Assembly: GCF_014490485.1 (NCBI RefSeq)
Contig: NZ_JACTVA010000024.1
Span: forward strand, 25,197 to 78,342
Origin: Teichococcus aerophilus
Lineage (GTDB): Bacteria > Pseudomonadota > Alphaproteobacteria > Acetobacterales > Acetobacteraceae
DNA length: 53,146 nucleotides
Direction of reading: 5' to 3'
The notes under the pieces were generated by a model. That model saw nothing but the letters and a program-made list of their open reading frames with translations. It had not been told where the DNA came from and did not search any database. This document shows, in pieces, positions 31,275 to 40,020 of this stretch; positions within the stretch are counted from its first letter, which is position 1, and every line of letters starts with the position of its first letter. A program made the translations under genes and the position numbers.

Positions 31275-32846
31275 TCAGCCTTCGGCGCGCATCCGGCGGG
31301 CCAGGGCTTCGCCGATCATGACGCAGGTGAAGTGCAGGTTGGCGCGGCAATCCGTCGGCATGATGGAGGCGTCGGCGACGCGCAGCCCGGTCACGCCGCG
31401 CACCTTCAGCTCCGGGTCCACCACGCCGCGGGGGTCTTCATGCGCGGTCATGCGGCAGGTGCCGGCGGCGTGCTGGATGTCGCCGGCCTCGGCCAGCAGC
31501 AGGGCGTCCAGCCGGTCGTCGGCCATGGCCGCCACTTCGGCGTAGGGCAGCGGCGTATCGCCGAAGGTGACGCCGTCGGCGATGCCGGCGACGGAGGGAT
31601 GCGCGGCGATGGCCGCCAGCCGCCGCACGCCATCCCGCAGCCGCAGCAGGTCGCGCGGATCGTCCAGCATGTTCTCGTCCACCTCGGGGTTCGCCATTGG
31701 GTCGGCGGCGGTCAGCCGTACCTCGCCGCGCGAGAACGCGTCGTAGAGCGACACGCCGATGGAGCCGACGGGGGAGGGCGCGCCCTCCGTGTAGCCGGTG
31801 TGGTTGAAGGCGATCATGATCATGTCGCGCTCCCCCCCACCGCCGAGGCGGGAGCTGTAGGTCAGGCAGCAATTGGTGTGGCGGGAATCAACGTCCAGCG
31901 CCCGCTGCCCCGGCTTCAGCGCCAGGCTGGCGCGGACGATCGGGTGATCCATCAGCCCCTGCCCCACCGCCGGCAGGTCGCTGACCACCGGGATGCCCAG
32001 CGCCGCCAGCTTCGCCGCCGGGCCGACGCCGGAGCGCATCAGGATGGCCGGGCTATGGATGGCGCCGGCCGAGAGCACCACTTCCCGCGCCGGGATGTCC
32101 TGCCACTCACCGCTGCCCTCGAAGCGCACGCGCACGCCGCTGGCGCGACCCTCGGTGAACAGCACCCGGTCCACATGCGCGCCGCCGCGGATCTCCAGGT
32201 TGGCGCGGCCACGCGCCGGCTCCAGGTAGCCGTCATTGGTGGTGACGCGGTGGCCGTTGCGGCTGTTGATGGGGTAGCAGGAGACGCCTTCCCCCTCCGG
32301 CGCATTCAGGTCGGCCTTCCAGGGATAGCCGAGTTGCAGCGCGGCGCCTTTCAGTGCCTTGTCCACCGCGCCCCACTGCGCTTCCGGCGCGCGGTAGATC
32401 GGCAGCGGGCCGCCCTGGCGGATGCCGGGGGCGGTGCCGGTCTCGGCATCGTCCTCGATGGCGTCGAAGACCGGCAGCACGTCGTCGGCCGCCCAGCCCT
32501 CGCAGCCCATTTCCGCCCACTGGTCGAAGGCCGCCGGTACGCCGCGGATGGCGATCTGCGCATTCACGGTGGAGGACCCGCCCAGCGCCTTGCCGCGCCA
32601 GTAGAAGCGCGGGGCCTGCGCCTTGGTGCGGCGTGTCTCCAGCCCCGGCCACTGCCACTCCGCCTGATGGGTGGGGGAGCGCATGAAGGGAATGATGTTG
32701 GCGCTGCGCAGCGCGTGCGGTGCCTCCGCCGCGCGCCAGTCCCGCCCCGCTTCCAGCAACAGCACGCGGCGGGACGGGTCCTCCGACAGGCGGGCCGCGA
32801 GCGGTGCACCGGCGGAGCCGGCCCCGACAACAATCACGTCATACAT
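31275..32846 (-). CDS. GMC family oxidoreductase (choline/alcohol dehydrogenase-like)
   Basis: A 523-residue FAD enzyme oxidising an unknown alcohol. The FAD-binding GAGSAGAPLAARLSED motif is at the N-terminus; GKALGGSSTVNAQIAIRG is the second family signature, and GAIHSPAILMRSGVGP the GMC_2 pattern. The C-terminal domain has DIQHAAGTCRM and a catalytic His region near ANLHFTC (the usual His/Asn pair; the Asn partner is not obvious). Start ATG 32846 (MYDVIVVGAGSAG). Upstream gap holds element C and downstream element B, so it is transcribed as a single gene. It might act with the peptide-type binding protein at 33183, but nothing proves this. Confidence 0.93.
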   Translation of the reverse strand: MYDVIVVGAGSAGAPLAARLSEDPSRRVLLLEAGRDWRAAEAPHALRSANIIPFMRSPTHQAEWQWPGLETRRTKAQAPRFYWRGKALGGSSTVNAQIAIRGVPAAFDQWAEMGCEGWAADDVLPVFDAIEDDAETGTAPGIRQGGPLPIYRAPEAQWGAVDKALKGAALQLGYPWKADLNAPEGEGVSCYPINSRNGHRVTTNDGYLEPARGRANLEIRGGAHVDRVLFTEGRASGVRVRFEGSGEWQDIPAREVVLSAGAIHSPAILMRSGVGPAAKLAALGIPVVSDLPAVGQGLMDHPIVRASLALKPGQRALDVDSRHTNCCLTYSSRLGGGGERDMIMIAFNHTGYTEGAPSPVGSIGVSLYDAFSRGEVRLTAADPMANPEVDENMLDDPRDLLRLRDGVRRLAAIAAHPSVAGIADGVTFGDTPLPYAEVAAMADDRLDALLLAEAGDIQHAAGTCRMTAHEDPRGVVDPELKVRGVTGLRVADASIMPTDCRANLHFTCVMIGEALARRMRAEG

Positions 32847-32907
32847 AGCAACGTCCCTCGATCTCACTCCGTGGGCGGAGCGTGGCCTTGAATGTGTTCG
32901 CGTGGAA

Positions 32908-33170
32908 GCGGGGGAGAAGGAATTCTCCCCCCCGCCCCCACTTCTTTTTTTCCTTCTGCGGTGTTTGCGGATGTGGCTGTTGAGTCGGGGCGCTTCGCGA
33001 AGCGACGAATGGTATTGGGAGGCTGACCTCAAAGACGACGGGTTCAGCCTGCGCTGCCTTATTGATCCAACAAAAGGCTGCTTCTCCCGCGCCCGATCCC
33101 ACCCTCAAAGCCCAAACGCAAAACTCGCAAAAGAAAGAAGGGGGCCTGGGGGAATTCATTCCCCCAGCCT
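32908..33170. repeat. Inverted-terminator intergenic element, copy C
   Basis: Left arm GGGGGAGAAGGAATTCTCCCCC followed by CCCCACTTCTTTTTTTCC (two overlapping short motifs; arms about 32908-32960). Right arm AAACTCGCAAAAGAAAGAAG, then a GGGGGAATTCATTCCCCC hairpin ending at 33170. The core includes GGTTCAGCCTGCG and TTATTGATCCAAC, a diverged form of the core in A and B. The right arm is 13 bp from the stop of the leftward gene at 33183. Confidence 0.8.
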
Positions 33171-33182
33171 AACCGCCGATCG

Positions 33183-34742
33183 TCACTTCTTCTCAGCGTT
33201 CCAGAACAATGGGACAGCGGAGGGGATCAGCCCGGTGACGGAAGCGCGCATCGCCGCCGGCTGGGCGAACTGGCCGAAGGGGATGCCGAGGCCCTGTTCG
33301 TACACGATGGTCTGGATCTGCCCCGCCACCTCGCGCTGGGCTGCGCGGTCCGGCGCGCGGGCGAAGGCGTCGAACAGCGGCACCAGGCGCTGCTCGCACA
33401 TGAAGCCGGCGGTGGTCGCCGTGGTGCAGTTGAAGTTGATGACGGAGTTGGTCAGCGGCGAGGCGAGGTCGAGACCCAGCGCGTGCACGCCATAGACGCT
33501 CCAGCCCTGGCGCTGGCCGCGGCGGGCGAGCACGGAGGCCCAGTCCATCACCTGCACGTCCACCTTGAAGCCGGCGCGTTGCAGGCGGTCCGCCAGGATC
33601 TGGCTGGAGACTTTCGGCGCTTCCAGGTCGGACGCCACCAGCACGATCACCGGCTCACCCGCGTAGCTGGTCTGGCGTAGCATCGCCGCCGCGGCCTCGA
33701 TCGAGGGGTCGGCCAGCGGCGCGGTGCCCACGTCGGTCTCGTTGGGGGAGCCGCAGATGAAGAAGGCGGCGCAGTCGCGCGAATAGCGCGTATCGAGGCC
33801 GAGGCCCGCCATCACTTCCGGCTGGTCCACCAGCTTCAGCAGCACGCGGCGGATGGCCGGGTCGTCGAAGGGCTTGGAGGCGGTGTTGATGCGGTAGTGG
33901 CCGGTGAACATGTGCGCGCCGGTGAAGTTCAGCACGCGCAGGTTCCGGTCCCGCTCCATCGCCGCCAGGAAGTCGAACGGCGCGTACTGCATGTAGTCGA
34001 TCTCGCCCGACTGCAGCGCCGCCGCGGCCGTGCCGCTGTCGGGGATGACGCGGATGTCCAGCGCCTCCACCTTCGGCACCTTGCCGCCGGCGAGGAAGTC
34101 CACCGGCTCGGCGCGCGGGCGGTAGTTGTCGTTGCGGCGCAGCAGCATGCGGTCGCCCGGGCGGTGCTGCGCGCGGTTGTAGACGAAGGGGCCGGAGCCG
34201 ACGATCTCGCTGACCTGGGTAGTGCCCGGCGTGGCGGCGATGCGCGCCGGCATGATGAACGGGCTGGGGGAGGAGGTGGTGCCCAGCGTATCCAGCACCA
34301 GACCGTAGGGAGATTTCAGCACCAGGGTGACGGTGCGCGCATCCGTCGCGGTCAGGGACGCGGTATTGGCCAGCAGCCGCCCGCCCAGCGCATTGCGGGT
34401 GGACCAGCGCTGCAGGGAGGCGACGACGTCGGCGGCGGTGACGGGGCTACCGTCATGGAAGGCCAGCCCGTCCCGCAGCGTGAAGGCCCAGGTCAGCCCG
34501 TCATCCGAGGTGGTCCACTTGTCCACCATCTGCGGCTTCATGGTGCCGGCCGCGTCGGGCGCGAACAGCGTATCGAAGACCATGTAGCCGAAGGTACGGG
34601 TGATGTAGGCGCCGGTGAAATGCGGATCGAGCGTGACGATCTCCGCTTCCAGCACCACCTTCAGCGGTTCCGCCCGGGCGGCGCCCAGGCTGGTAGCCAG
34701 TGCCACGGCACCTGCCGCCAGCATCCCGTACAATCTCTTCAC
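33183..34742 (-). CDS. ABC transporter substrate-binding protein, family 5 (peptide/nickel type)
   Basis: A 519-residue periplasmic solute receptor. GTG start at 34742 with an AGGAGG ribosome binding site; the signal peptide is MKRLYGMLAAGAVALA-like, cleaving near ARAEP. Family motifs: LDPHFTGAYITRTFGYMVFD, DGLTWAFTLRDGLAFHDG, the SGPFVYNR region, and a C-terminal helix-rich domain. Two cysteines in DCAAFFICGSPNE may form a disulfide. No permease or ATPase genes are in the window, so the transporter is incomplete here (an orphan receptor or partners elsewhere). A hairpin terminates the downstream PACE gene between 34743 and 34849. Confidence 0.93.
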   Translation of the reverse strand: MKRLYGMLAAGAVALATSLGAARAEPLKVVLEAEIVTLDPHFTGAYITRTFGYMVFDTLFAPDAAGTMKPQMVDKWTTSDDGLTWAFTLRDGLAFHDGSPVTAADVVASLQRWSTRNALGGRLLANTASLTATDARTVTLVLKSPYGLVLDTLGTTSSPSPFIMPARIAATPGTTQVSEIVGSGPFVYNRAQHRPGDRMLLRRNDNYRPRAEPVDFLAGGKVPKVEALDIRVIPDSGTAAAALQSGEIDYMQYAPFDFLAAMERDRNLRVLNFTGAHMFTGHYRINTASKPFDDPAIRRVLLKLVDQPEVMAGLGLDTRYSRDCAAFFICGSPNETDVGTAPLADPSIEAAAAMLRQTSYAGEPVIVLVASDLEAPKVSSQILADRLQRAGFKVDVQVMDWASVLARRGQRQGWSVYGVHALGLDLASPLTNSVINFNCTTATTAGFMCEQRLVPLFDAFARAPDRAAQREVAGQIQTIVYEQGLGIPFGQFAQPAAMRASVTGLIPSAVPLFWNAEKK

Positions 34743-34800
34743 GCCCGCACCTCCTGGAAAAACCGGAAGGTTAGCTGCAAGCGTCGTGCCACCGCGTGGC

Positions 34801-34840
34801 GCCCGCATCCTTCCTGGTCAGGCCAGTGAAGGATGCGGGC
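34801..34840. terminator. Perfect hairpin after the PACE gene
   Basis: Arms GCCCGCATCCTTC (34801-34813) and GAAGGATGCGGGC (34828-34840) pair perfectly; an inner CTGG/CCAG pair extends the structure. It lies 9 bp past the stop of the leftward PACE gene and 58 bp upstream of the start of the next leftward gene. Confidence 0.8.
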
Positions 34841-34849
34841 AATGCACGG

Positions 34850-35281
34850 TCAAGTCGCAGCCTGCTCCCGCAAGGGCACGGGGAAGACGCGGTCATAGGC
34901 CAGGTTGAACAGGAAGGCGTAGGCCACGTAGAAGGCGGCGATCGCCAGGTCCATCACGAAGGCCTGCATCAGCCCGATCCCGAGATACCAAGCGATCGGC
35001 GGCAGCAGGATGACCAGCAACCCGGCCTCGAACAGGATGGCGTGGCCGACGCGCAGCCACAGGCCCTTGCGCGTATGGCCGCGCAACCGCTGCATGGCGT
35101 GGTCGAAGCCCAGATTGTAGAAATAGTTCCACACCGTAGCCGCCGTGGCGCTGCCGATGCCGATCAGCCCCATCTGCGACAGGTGCAGGCCGAACAGCCA
35201 GGTTCCGAACGGGATCATGATGGCGAGGCCCACGATTTCGAAGGCCAGGGCGTGGCGGATACGGTCGCTTACGGTACGCAT
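34850..35281 (-). CDS. PACE family efflux protein (AceI-like)
   Basis: A 143-residue membrane protein with four predicted helices arranged as two tandem bacterial transmembrane pair (BTP) repeats, the signature of the proteobacterial antimicrobial compound efflux family (chlorhexidine and related biocides in AceI; short-chain diamines such as cadaverine are natural substrates). Repeat 1 includes RIRHALAFEIVGLAIMIPFG and a following TWLFG; repeat 2 includes RVGHAILFEAGLLVILLPPI and AWYLG. The WNYFYNLGFDHA motif links the repeats. Start ATG 35281 (MRTVSDRIRHAL); the frame extends far upstream only as antisense of the LysR gene. Divergent from a LysR gene with a perfect palindrome, matching the known AceI/AceR arrangement. 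Confidence 0.93.
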   Translation of the reverse strand: MRTVSDRIRHALAFEIVGLAIMIPFGTWLFGLHLSQMGLIGIGSATAATVWNYFYNLGFDHAMQRLRGHTRKGLWLRVGHAILFEAGLLVILLPPIAWYLGIGLMQAFVMDLAIAAFYVAYAFLFNLAYDRVFPVPLREQAAT

Positions 35282-35349
35282 GGTCGATACTCGATCAGTT
35301 TCGGTCGACCCGTCTTCTATCCATTTATATGCGCCCCTCAAGTTAGATA

Positions 35350-35368
35350 CTATCTGAAAACCAGATAG
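35350..35368. promoter_or_regulatory. LysR operator palindrome next to the LysR start
   Basis: A perfect 7-bp inverted repeat CTATCTG-AAAAC-CAGATAG (35350-35368) lies 1 bp before the first ATG of the LysR gene (35370) and 68 bp from the PACE start. Position suggests autorepression of the regulator and activation of the efflux gene in the other direction. Confidence 0.7.
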
Positions 35369-35369
35369 G

Positions 35370-36284
35370 ATGGTCGCCATGACGGTATCGCTCGACCAGC
35401 TCCAGGCTTTCGTCGCGGCGGCTGAGACCGGCTCCTTCTCCGCCGCCGCGCGCCGGCTGCGGAAGGCGCAATCCGCCGTCAGCACCCAGGTCGCCAACCT
35501 GGAGACGGACCTTGGCCTGGTGCTGTTCGACCGCGCCGCCCGCCTGCCGGTGCTGACCGCCGCCGGGCAACGCCTGCTGCTGGAAGCCCGCGTCGTACTG
35601 GAGCGGCGGGAGCACCTGGTGGGCGTCGCCCGCAGCCTGGAGCACGGCGTGGAGAACCGCCTGGTCATCGCCATCGACGAGCTGTACCCGGAGCATGCAC
35701 TCGGCGCGCTGTTCGCCGAATTCGCCCTCGCCTTCCCCTTCGTGGAGCTGGAGATCCTGTTCCCGCTGATGGAGGATGTCAGCCGGCTGGTGCAGGATGG
35801 CAGCGCGCATCTCGGCATCATGTGGCGGCAGGAAGTGCTGCCGACGGAGCTGGGCTTCCAGACCATCGGCTGGGTGCCGCTGAAGCTGGTCTGTGGCCGG
35901 GACCACCCGCTGGCAAAGACCCGCGTCGAGTGGGAGGAGTTGAAGCGCCACCGGCAGATCCTGGTCGCCGCCCGTAGCGATGGGCCGGAGAAGCAGCGCA
36001 TGCGCGTCGCCGCCGAGGTTTGGTGGGTGGAAAGCCACTGGGTGATCCTGGAGATGGTCAAGCACGGCATCGGCTGGGCCTTCGTCTCCGACCACGTCAT
36101 CGCCGCCTCCCCGGCCGCGCCGCATCTGGTCACGCCGGAGCTGCGGTTCGACGGGCATGACTGGCCGGTGGCGCTGGAGATGGTGTGGCACAAGCAGCGC
36201 CCCTGCGGCCCCGCCGCCGCCTGGCTGCGGGACCGCTTCACCCGCGCGCGGGCGGATTTCCCCGCCCCATCCAGCGAAAGGTGA
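35370..36284 (+). CDS. LysR family transcriptional regulator (AceR-like context)
   Basis: A 304-residue regulator: winged helix-turn-helix with LQAFVAAAETGSFSAAARRL and AQSAVSTQVANLETDLGLVL (then FDR), and effector domain from about residue 90. The C-terminal half contains EVWWVESHWVILEMVKHGIG, common in regulators of this PACE-linked subgroup. ATG 35370 or 35379 (MTVSLDQLQAF) could be used. It probably controls the divergent PACE efflux gene through the palindrome at 35350-35368. Confidence 0.92.
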   Translation: MVAMTVSLDQLQAFVAAAETGSFSAAARRLRKAQSAVSTQVANLETDLGLVLFDRAARLPVLTAAGQRLLLEARVVLERREHLVGVARSLEHGVENRLVIAIDELYPEHALGALFAEFALAFPFVELEILFPLMEDVSRLVQDGSAHLGIMWRQEVLPTELGFQTIGWVPLKLVCGRDHPLAKTRVEWEELKRHRQILVAARSDGPEKQRMRVAAEVWWVESHWVILEMVKHGIGWAFVSDHVIAASPAAPHLVTPELRFDGHDWPVALEMVWHKQRPCGPAAAWLRDRFTRARADFPAPSSER

Positions 36285-36363
36285 GGCGGACTGACCTGAA
36301 TCGGCCCGGCTTAACCAAGCAAACATTTCCGATCGCTAGCGTGGCTTCCGACAGGAGGTCATC

Positions 36364-37932
36364 ATGCGCGTGCAAAATGCCCGTGGGCGTATTCCAGGCC
36401 ATCGTGCCGGCGGCGGCCTCGCCGCATCCCTGGCGTTGCTGGGTGCGCTGGCGTGGCAACCGGCGATAGCGGCCACGCTGAGCGCCGATCAGCTGGCCAT
36501 GCTCGATGCCGCAACCGCCGGCATGGCGGCGTCCGAACGGCAGGCGATCCTCGGCCAGGTCGCTTCCATGACGGACGCGCAAGCGGATACCTATTACCAG
36601 TCCTTCCTGAAGCAAGGTGCCACCGGCAGCCCGGCGATACCGACAAGCACGCCGCCGGCCACGACGGCGCCCGGCGTGACGACACCGGGCACGGCATCCG
36701 GCACGGCGGCAGCCGGTACCGCCGCGTCCGGCTCGGCGGAGCCCACTCCCGGGCTCCCGCGCAGCAACGTGCTGGTCGCACAGGCCGCCAATCCGCCCGG
36801 CCGCTCCGAGCCCTACGAGATCCGCCGCTCCACTCGTTCCCTACGGGAGATCGAGCCGTTCATCTCGCGCCTGGCCTCTCGCAACCTGCGTGTCAGCGTG
36901 GCGGGGTATGCCGCCAGCACGCCGCTGCGGGCGGAGCTGGATTACCGCGGCATCAAGATTCTCGTCTCCTCGCCGGCGAACTCCACCGCGATGCGCCTGC
37001 AGGTGCCCGATGCCGGCATCGACCGGACGGTGGCGGAGCGCAGCCGCGACCTCTCCCTCCTCGGCGTCGGCCGCTACGTCGCGGCGGAGGACAGCCACCT
37101 GATCCAGAAGCTGATGCGCGCCGTGGTCGGCCACACCACGGACGACCCTGTTGCCGGCAACCCGGCTTCCCTGCTCGGCCGCATGCTGGCGATGGATTTC
37201 CGGGCCGGCGCCGAATCCTTCGCCTCGGTCGGCGAGATGGCGCGCCTGTCCCTCGGCGACTGGGGCTCGGCCAGCGTCATCGGCTGGCACCAGTTCGGCG
37301 GCAACGCCACGGTCAACACGCTGGCGGTGCCCCTGACCCTCGGCCACCGCTTCGCCGAACGGTGGGAGCTCTACGCCGAGGCCGTGCCGGCGGTGCAGCA
37401 GATCGACGGCCGGCCAGTCTACAGCTCCATGCTCGGCACCGGCTTCCACTACACCCTGCTCGACAGCGACGGGCTACGCTGGCGCGCCGGTGCCTCCGCC
37501 CGCGGCGGCGTCGCCGGCTCCTCCGAGGCGGAAACGGTCGGCGGGCTGCTCGGCGGCGCGGTGACGTCCGAGGTTTCCTACCAGCTACGGCCGGGGCTGA
37601 CCCTCAGCGGGGCCTCCACCGTCGCCCATTACGGCGCGTTGCCCATCGCCTACGGGCCATATTCGGCCAAGTACGAAGTCTCCAGCACCGGCTTCCGCAA
37701 CGGCGTCTCCGTGAGCCAGGCCATCGCGCCGATCTTTGGGATGGATGCGGCACTGACCGGCAGCATCATCGACAGCCGCTTCAGCGGCACGAAACTGGCG
37801 GTGAACGCGTGGCAGGAATACGGGGCCCTCATCACCCTGGGCCGCGAACGGCCGGCCCGGATCGGCGTTTCCTACCTGCATGGTGAACAGGGCGTCCAAG
37901 GCATCTCCCTCCGCGCCAGCATCGATTTCTGA
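36364..37932 (+). CDS. Exported beta-barrel-like outer membrane protein
   Basis: A 522-residue protein. A signal peptide (about 1-36, ending PAIAAT) precedes a helical stretch (ADQLAMLDAATAGMAASERQ), a Pro/Thr/Ala-rich linker (about 92-125) and a central alpha/beta segment (EIEPFISRLASRNLRVSVAG). The last 230 residues are made of alternating polar/hydrophobic strands (WELYAEAVPAVQQIDG, GFHYTLLDSDGLRWRAGASA) ending in a terminal phenylalanine, the mark of outer membrane barrels assembled by BAM. No family recognised; an autotransporter-like or OmpA-unrelated barrel is possible. AGGAGGT ribosome binding site before ATG 36364. Followed by intergenic element D. Confidence 0.75.
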   Translation: MRVQNARGRIPGHRAGGGLAASLALLGALAWQPAIAATLSADQLAMLDAATAGMAASERQAILGQVASMTDAQADTYYQSFLKQGATGSPAIPTSTPPATTAPGVTTPGTASGTAAAGTAASGSAEPTPGLPRSNVLVAQAANPPGRSEPYEIRRSTRSLREIEPFISRLASRNLRVSVAGYAASTPLRAELDYRGIKILVSSPANSTAMRLQVPDAGIDRTVAERSRDLSLLGVGRYVAAEDSHLIQKLMRAVVGHTTDDPVAGNPASLLGRMLAMDFRAGAESFASVGEMARLSLGDWGSASVIGWHQFGGNATVNTLAVPLTLGHRFAERWELYAEAVPAVQQIDGRPVYSSMLGTGFHYTLLDSDGLRWRAGASARGGVAGSSEAETVGGLLGGAVTSEVSYQLRPGLTLSGASTVAHYGALPIAYGPYSAKYEVSSTGFRNGVSVSQAIAPIFGMDAALTGSIIDSRFSGTKLAVNAWQEYGALITLGRERPARIGVSYLHGEQGVQGISLRASIDF

Positions 37933-37960
37933 AGACGGGCGCCGAGTGTTCGGATGGGAA

Positions 37961-38190
37961 GGGAAGGCCGGGGAAGTAATTCCCCGGACCCCTTCTTTTC
38001 ATTCTGCGAGTTTGGCGAAGCGCCTCAGAGTCGACGCTGCTTGATGATTTTATAAATGGCCCCCGCGGGCTGAACCGTCAGTCGGCGGTGTCTATAACCT
38101 TCGGCATACCCAGCCGTCTCTCAGGCCCAACCCGAAAAACTTGGGAAAAAAGAAGGGGTCCGGGGAATTCCTTCCCCGGCCTTTCTTCCC
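37961..38190. repeat. Inverted-terminator intergenic element, copy D
   Basis: Left arm GGCCGGGGAAGTAATTCCCCGG then ACCCCTTCTTTTCATTCTGC; right arm AAACTTGGGAAAAAAGAAGG, then the CCGGGGAATTCCTTCCCCGG hairpin and CCTTTCTTCCC. Core in the D/F/G orientation: TTGATGATTTTATAAATGGC, GGGCTGAACCGTCAGTCGGC. It begins 29 bp after the stop of the rightward outer membrane gene and ends 121 bp before the next rightward gene. Confidence 0.88.
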
Positions 38191-38310
38191 CAAAGCCACC
38201 TCACGGCCTTTTTTCCTCCCGCCGACTCCCCTCCATCCCGCAAAGCTGCTTCCAGTCAGGGACCAGACGCGCTGACGTCGCTGTCCTCTGACCGCATGGA
38301 GACTGCCCGC

Positions 38311-39411
38311 ATGATCCGCAGGACCGTCCTTGCCGCTCTTGGCTGCCTGATGGCCTCCACCGGCCTGGCCAGGGCGGAGGGAAGCCCCTTGCGCCAGGCT
38401 TTGTCCGGCCTGCCCGCCATCATCACCGAGAATCCGGAGCCGGTGCAGGCGTTGTTCCTGGACCCGTCCGCGCTCTCCCGCGTCGCCGGGCAGGCGGAGG
38501 GCTGGCCGCCGGAAGCGCTGCGCCGCATTTCTGCCGCGGCCGATATGCCCCCGATCCGCGCGATGCAAGGCGGTGGCATCCAGGCCTGGAACGATGCCGC
38601 CGGGCTGTCCCTGCAGCAGGTCCGCAGCCTGGCCTCGGTGGGCGATATCGCCGTCGTCTGGCGCCTGGCCGATGCCGGCGCGCAGGCCCGCCTGCTGGAT
38701 CACCTGCGCCAGCGCGGCTTCACCCAGGGCCCTGACGGCCTGCTGACCGACCCTGGCCCCATCTCGCTGATGGAGCGGATGCGCGACCCCTGGCGCGTGC
38801 TGCGCCTTGGCCCCTCCAGCGTCATGGCCGATGGCGATGCCGTGGTGCAATCCGCCAGCCCGGAGGGCGTGCGCCGCTTCGCTCAGGTTCCGGCGGCCGG
38901 GAGCGCGGAGGCCGAGCCCACGGTGCGGGCGGCGCTGGAAGGCGTGGAGGCCCGGCTGGGCAGCGGGCGTATCGTCCAGGCCGTGCTGTTCGCCCCCACC
39001 CTCACCCTCGCCCAGCAGGACCCGGCCGCGGTGCTGCGTGGCGGCGCCAATGCCGCGCGGGAGCGCCTGCGCCGGGATGCCGAGACCATCGGCCAGGGCC
39101 TGCCGCCTTATCGCCGTGGCCTGATGGTGGACATCGCCGGCGAACAGCGCCCGGCCCTGCTAGTCTCCCTCACCTACCCCGATTGCGGCACCGCCGAGAC
39201 CGCCGCCGCCAAGGTCCGCGCCTTCTGGGACACCCCCGCCTTCAACGGCGCCGTGCCGGCCGAGATCTCGACCGAAGCCGTCAACGGCGAAACCGGCTGC
39301 GCCGCCACCATCCTGATCGAGACCGCCCCGCGCGGCCTGGCCAACCCGGCCTTCGAGCAAGTGTGGAACGCCATCCAGCAACGCCAGCCGACGCCGCTGG
39401 ATATTCGCTGA
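38311..39411 (+). CDS. Exported hypothetical protein
   Basis: A 366-residue protein with a Sec signal peptide (MIRRTVLAALGCLMASTG, cleavage near ARAEG). The mature part is alanine/arginine-rich, mixed helix and strand, with no recognised domain. A cysteine pair (PDCGTAETA and TGCAATILI) near the C-terminus could form a disulfide. I chose ATG 38311; the frame opens at 38296. It follows element D and precedes the half element E, so it is a single-gene unit. Confidence 0.75.
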   Translation: MIRRTVLAALGCLMASTGLARAEGSPLRQALSGLPAIITENPEPVQALFLDPSALSRVAGQAEGWPPEALRRISAAADMPPIRAMQGGGIQAWNDAAGLSLQQVRSLASVGDIAVVWRLADAGAQARLLDHLRQRGFTQGPDGLLTDPGPISLMERMRDPWRVLRLGPSSVMADGDAVVQSASPEGVRRFAQVPAAGSAEAEPTVRAALEGVEARLGSGRIVQAVLFAPTLTLAQQDPAAVLRGGANAARERLRRDAETIGQGLPPYRRGLMVDIAGEQRPALLVSLTYPDCGTAETAAAKVRAFWDTPAFNGAVPAEISTEAVNGETGCAATILIETAPRGLANPAFEQVWNAIQQRQPTPLDIR

Positions 39412-39440
39412 TATCGTTCGGAGGCGGGGGCTGTGGAAGA

Positions 39441-39510
39441 CAGGGGAGAATGAATTCTCCCCTGAGACCCCTCTTCTTTTCTTTTTTCGAGTTTGGGGTG
39501 CGGGGCTGCG
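39441..39510 (+). terminator. Solo left arm of the intergenic element (copy E)
   Basis: Starting 30 bp after the stop of the rightward gene: hairpin CAGGGGAGAAT/ATTCTCCCCTG (39441-39464, two-base loop), then GAGACCCCTCTTC, then TTTTCTTTTTTCGAGTTTGG. This is the left-arm terminator of copies A-D without a core or right arm. As a hairpin followed by a T-rich tract it should act as an intrinsic terminator for the gene at 38311. Confidence 0.85.
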
Positions 39511-40020
39511 GTGTTTGCACCAGCATGGGAATGTAGGTCAGGTAGCTGTGCTTCTGCCTGTCGATGCGGGGGCCGCTGCTTTTAAAATCTAAGCTGCCGC
39601 CATATGCAAAGCTTGCCCGCCTGAAGTGACATCGCCGAAGGCTTGAATCGCCTGATGCAGCCGTCGCCTCATTTTGCCGTATAGGCGCGTTCAGTCCATC
39701 ATCTCCCTGATAGAGCCTTCGTCGTCTGGCGGTGCCGTCGCAAAGATTTTTATATTTGCTTCTTTGGTGGCGTAGCCACCAGCATTCAGCAGGCGGTGCG
39801 CCCAAGTCACGCAGCATGGCAATTCCACACAGTCAGCCGCCATGTGCAAAGACGCTACCGAGACATCGCCAGAAGCATGTGGTCAAAGCAGCCACCCGCC
39901 CCCTGATGGGTTTCCAAAGGCCTCAGGCCTTTGGCGGGGAGAGTTTGAGAGGGGCAGCGCCCCTCTCAAGCCATCAGGCGCCACGACAGATCACAACAAC
40001 CAGCAGGCGTGCCCGAACCG
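39511..40020. other. Intergenic stretch with two hairpins and a weak direct repeat
   Basis: No gene is visible. Two strong hairpins near the right end are listed separately (39914-39969). A loose direct repeat (CCGCCATATGCAAAG near 39598 and CCGCCATGTGCAAAG near 39838), with a short shared ACATCGCC downstream of each, suggests fragments of an old duplicated sequence. GC is lower than in the genes. Confidence 0.5.
39914..39969. terminator. Two tandem hairpins at the 3' end of the siderophore operon
   Basis: CCAAAGGCC (39914-39922) pairs with GGCCTTTGG (39926-39934), and TTGAGAGGGGC (39945-39955) with GCCCCTCTCAA (39959-39969). They lie 52-107 bp after the stop of the last siderophore gene (40021). 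The pairing is perfect in both stems. There is no U-tract, so the operon end may need Rho or the stems may protect the mRNA 3' end. Confidence 0.65.

Noticed and set aside
39511-39913. A diverged core and right arm completing element E
   Set aside because: The sequence after the solo arm shows none of the conserved core words or a second T-rich arm, so E is treated as a half copy.
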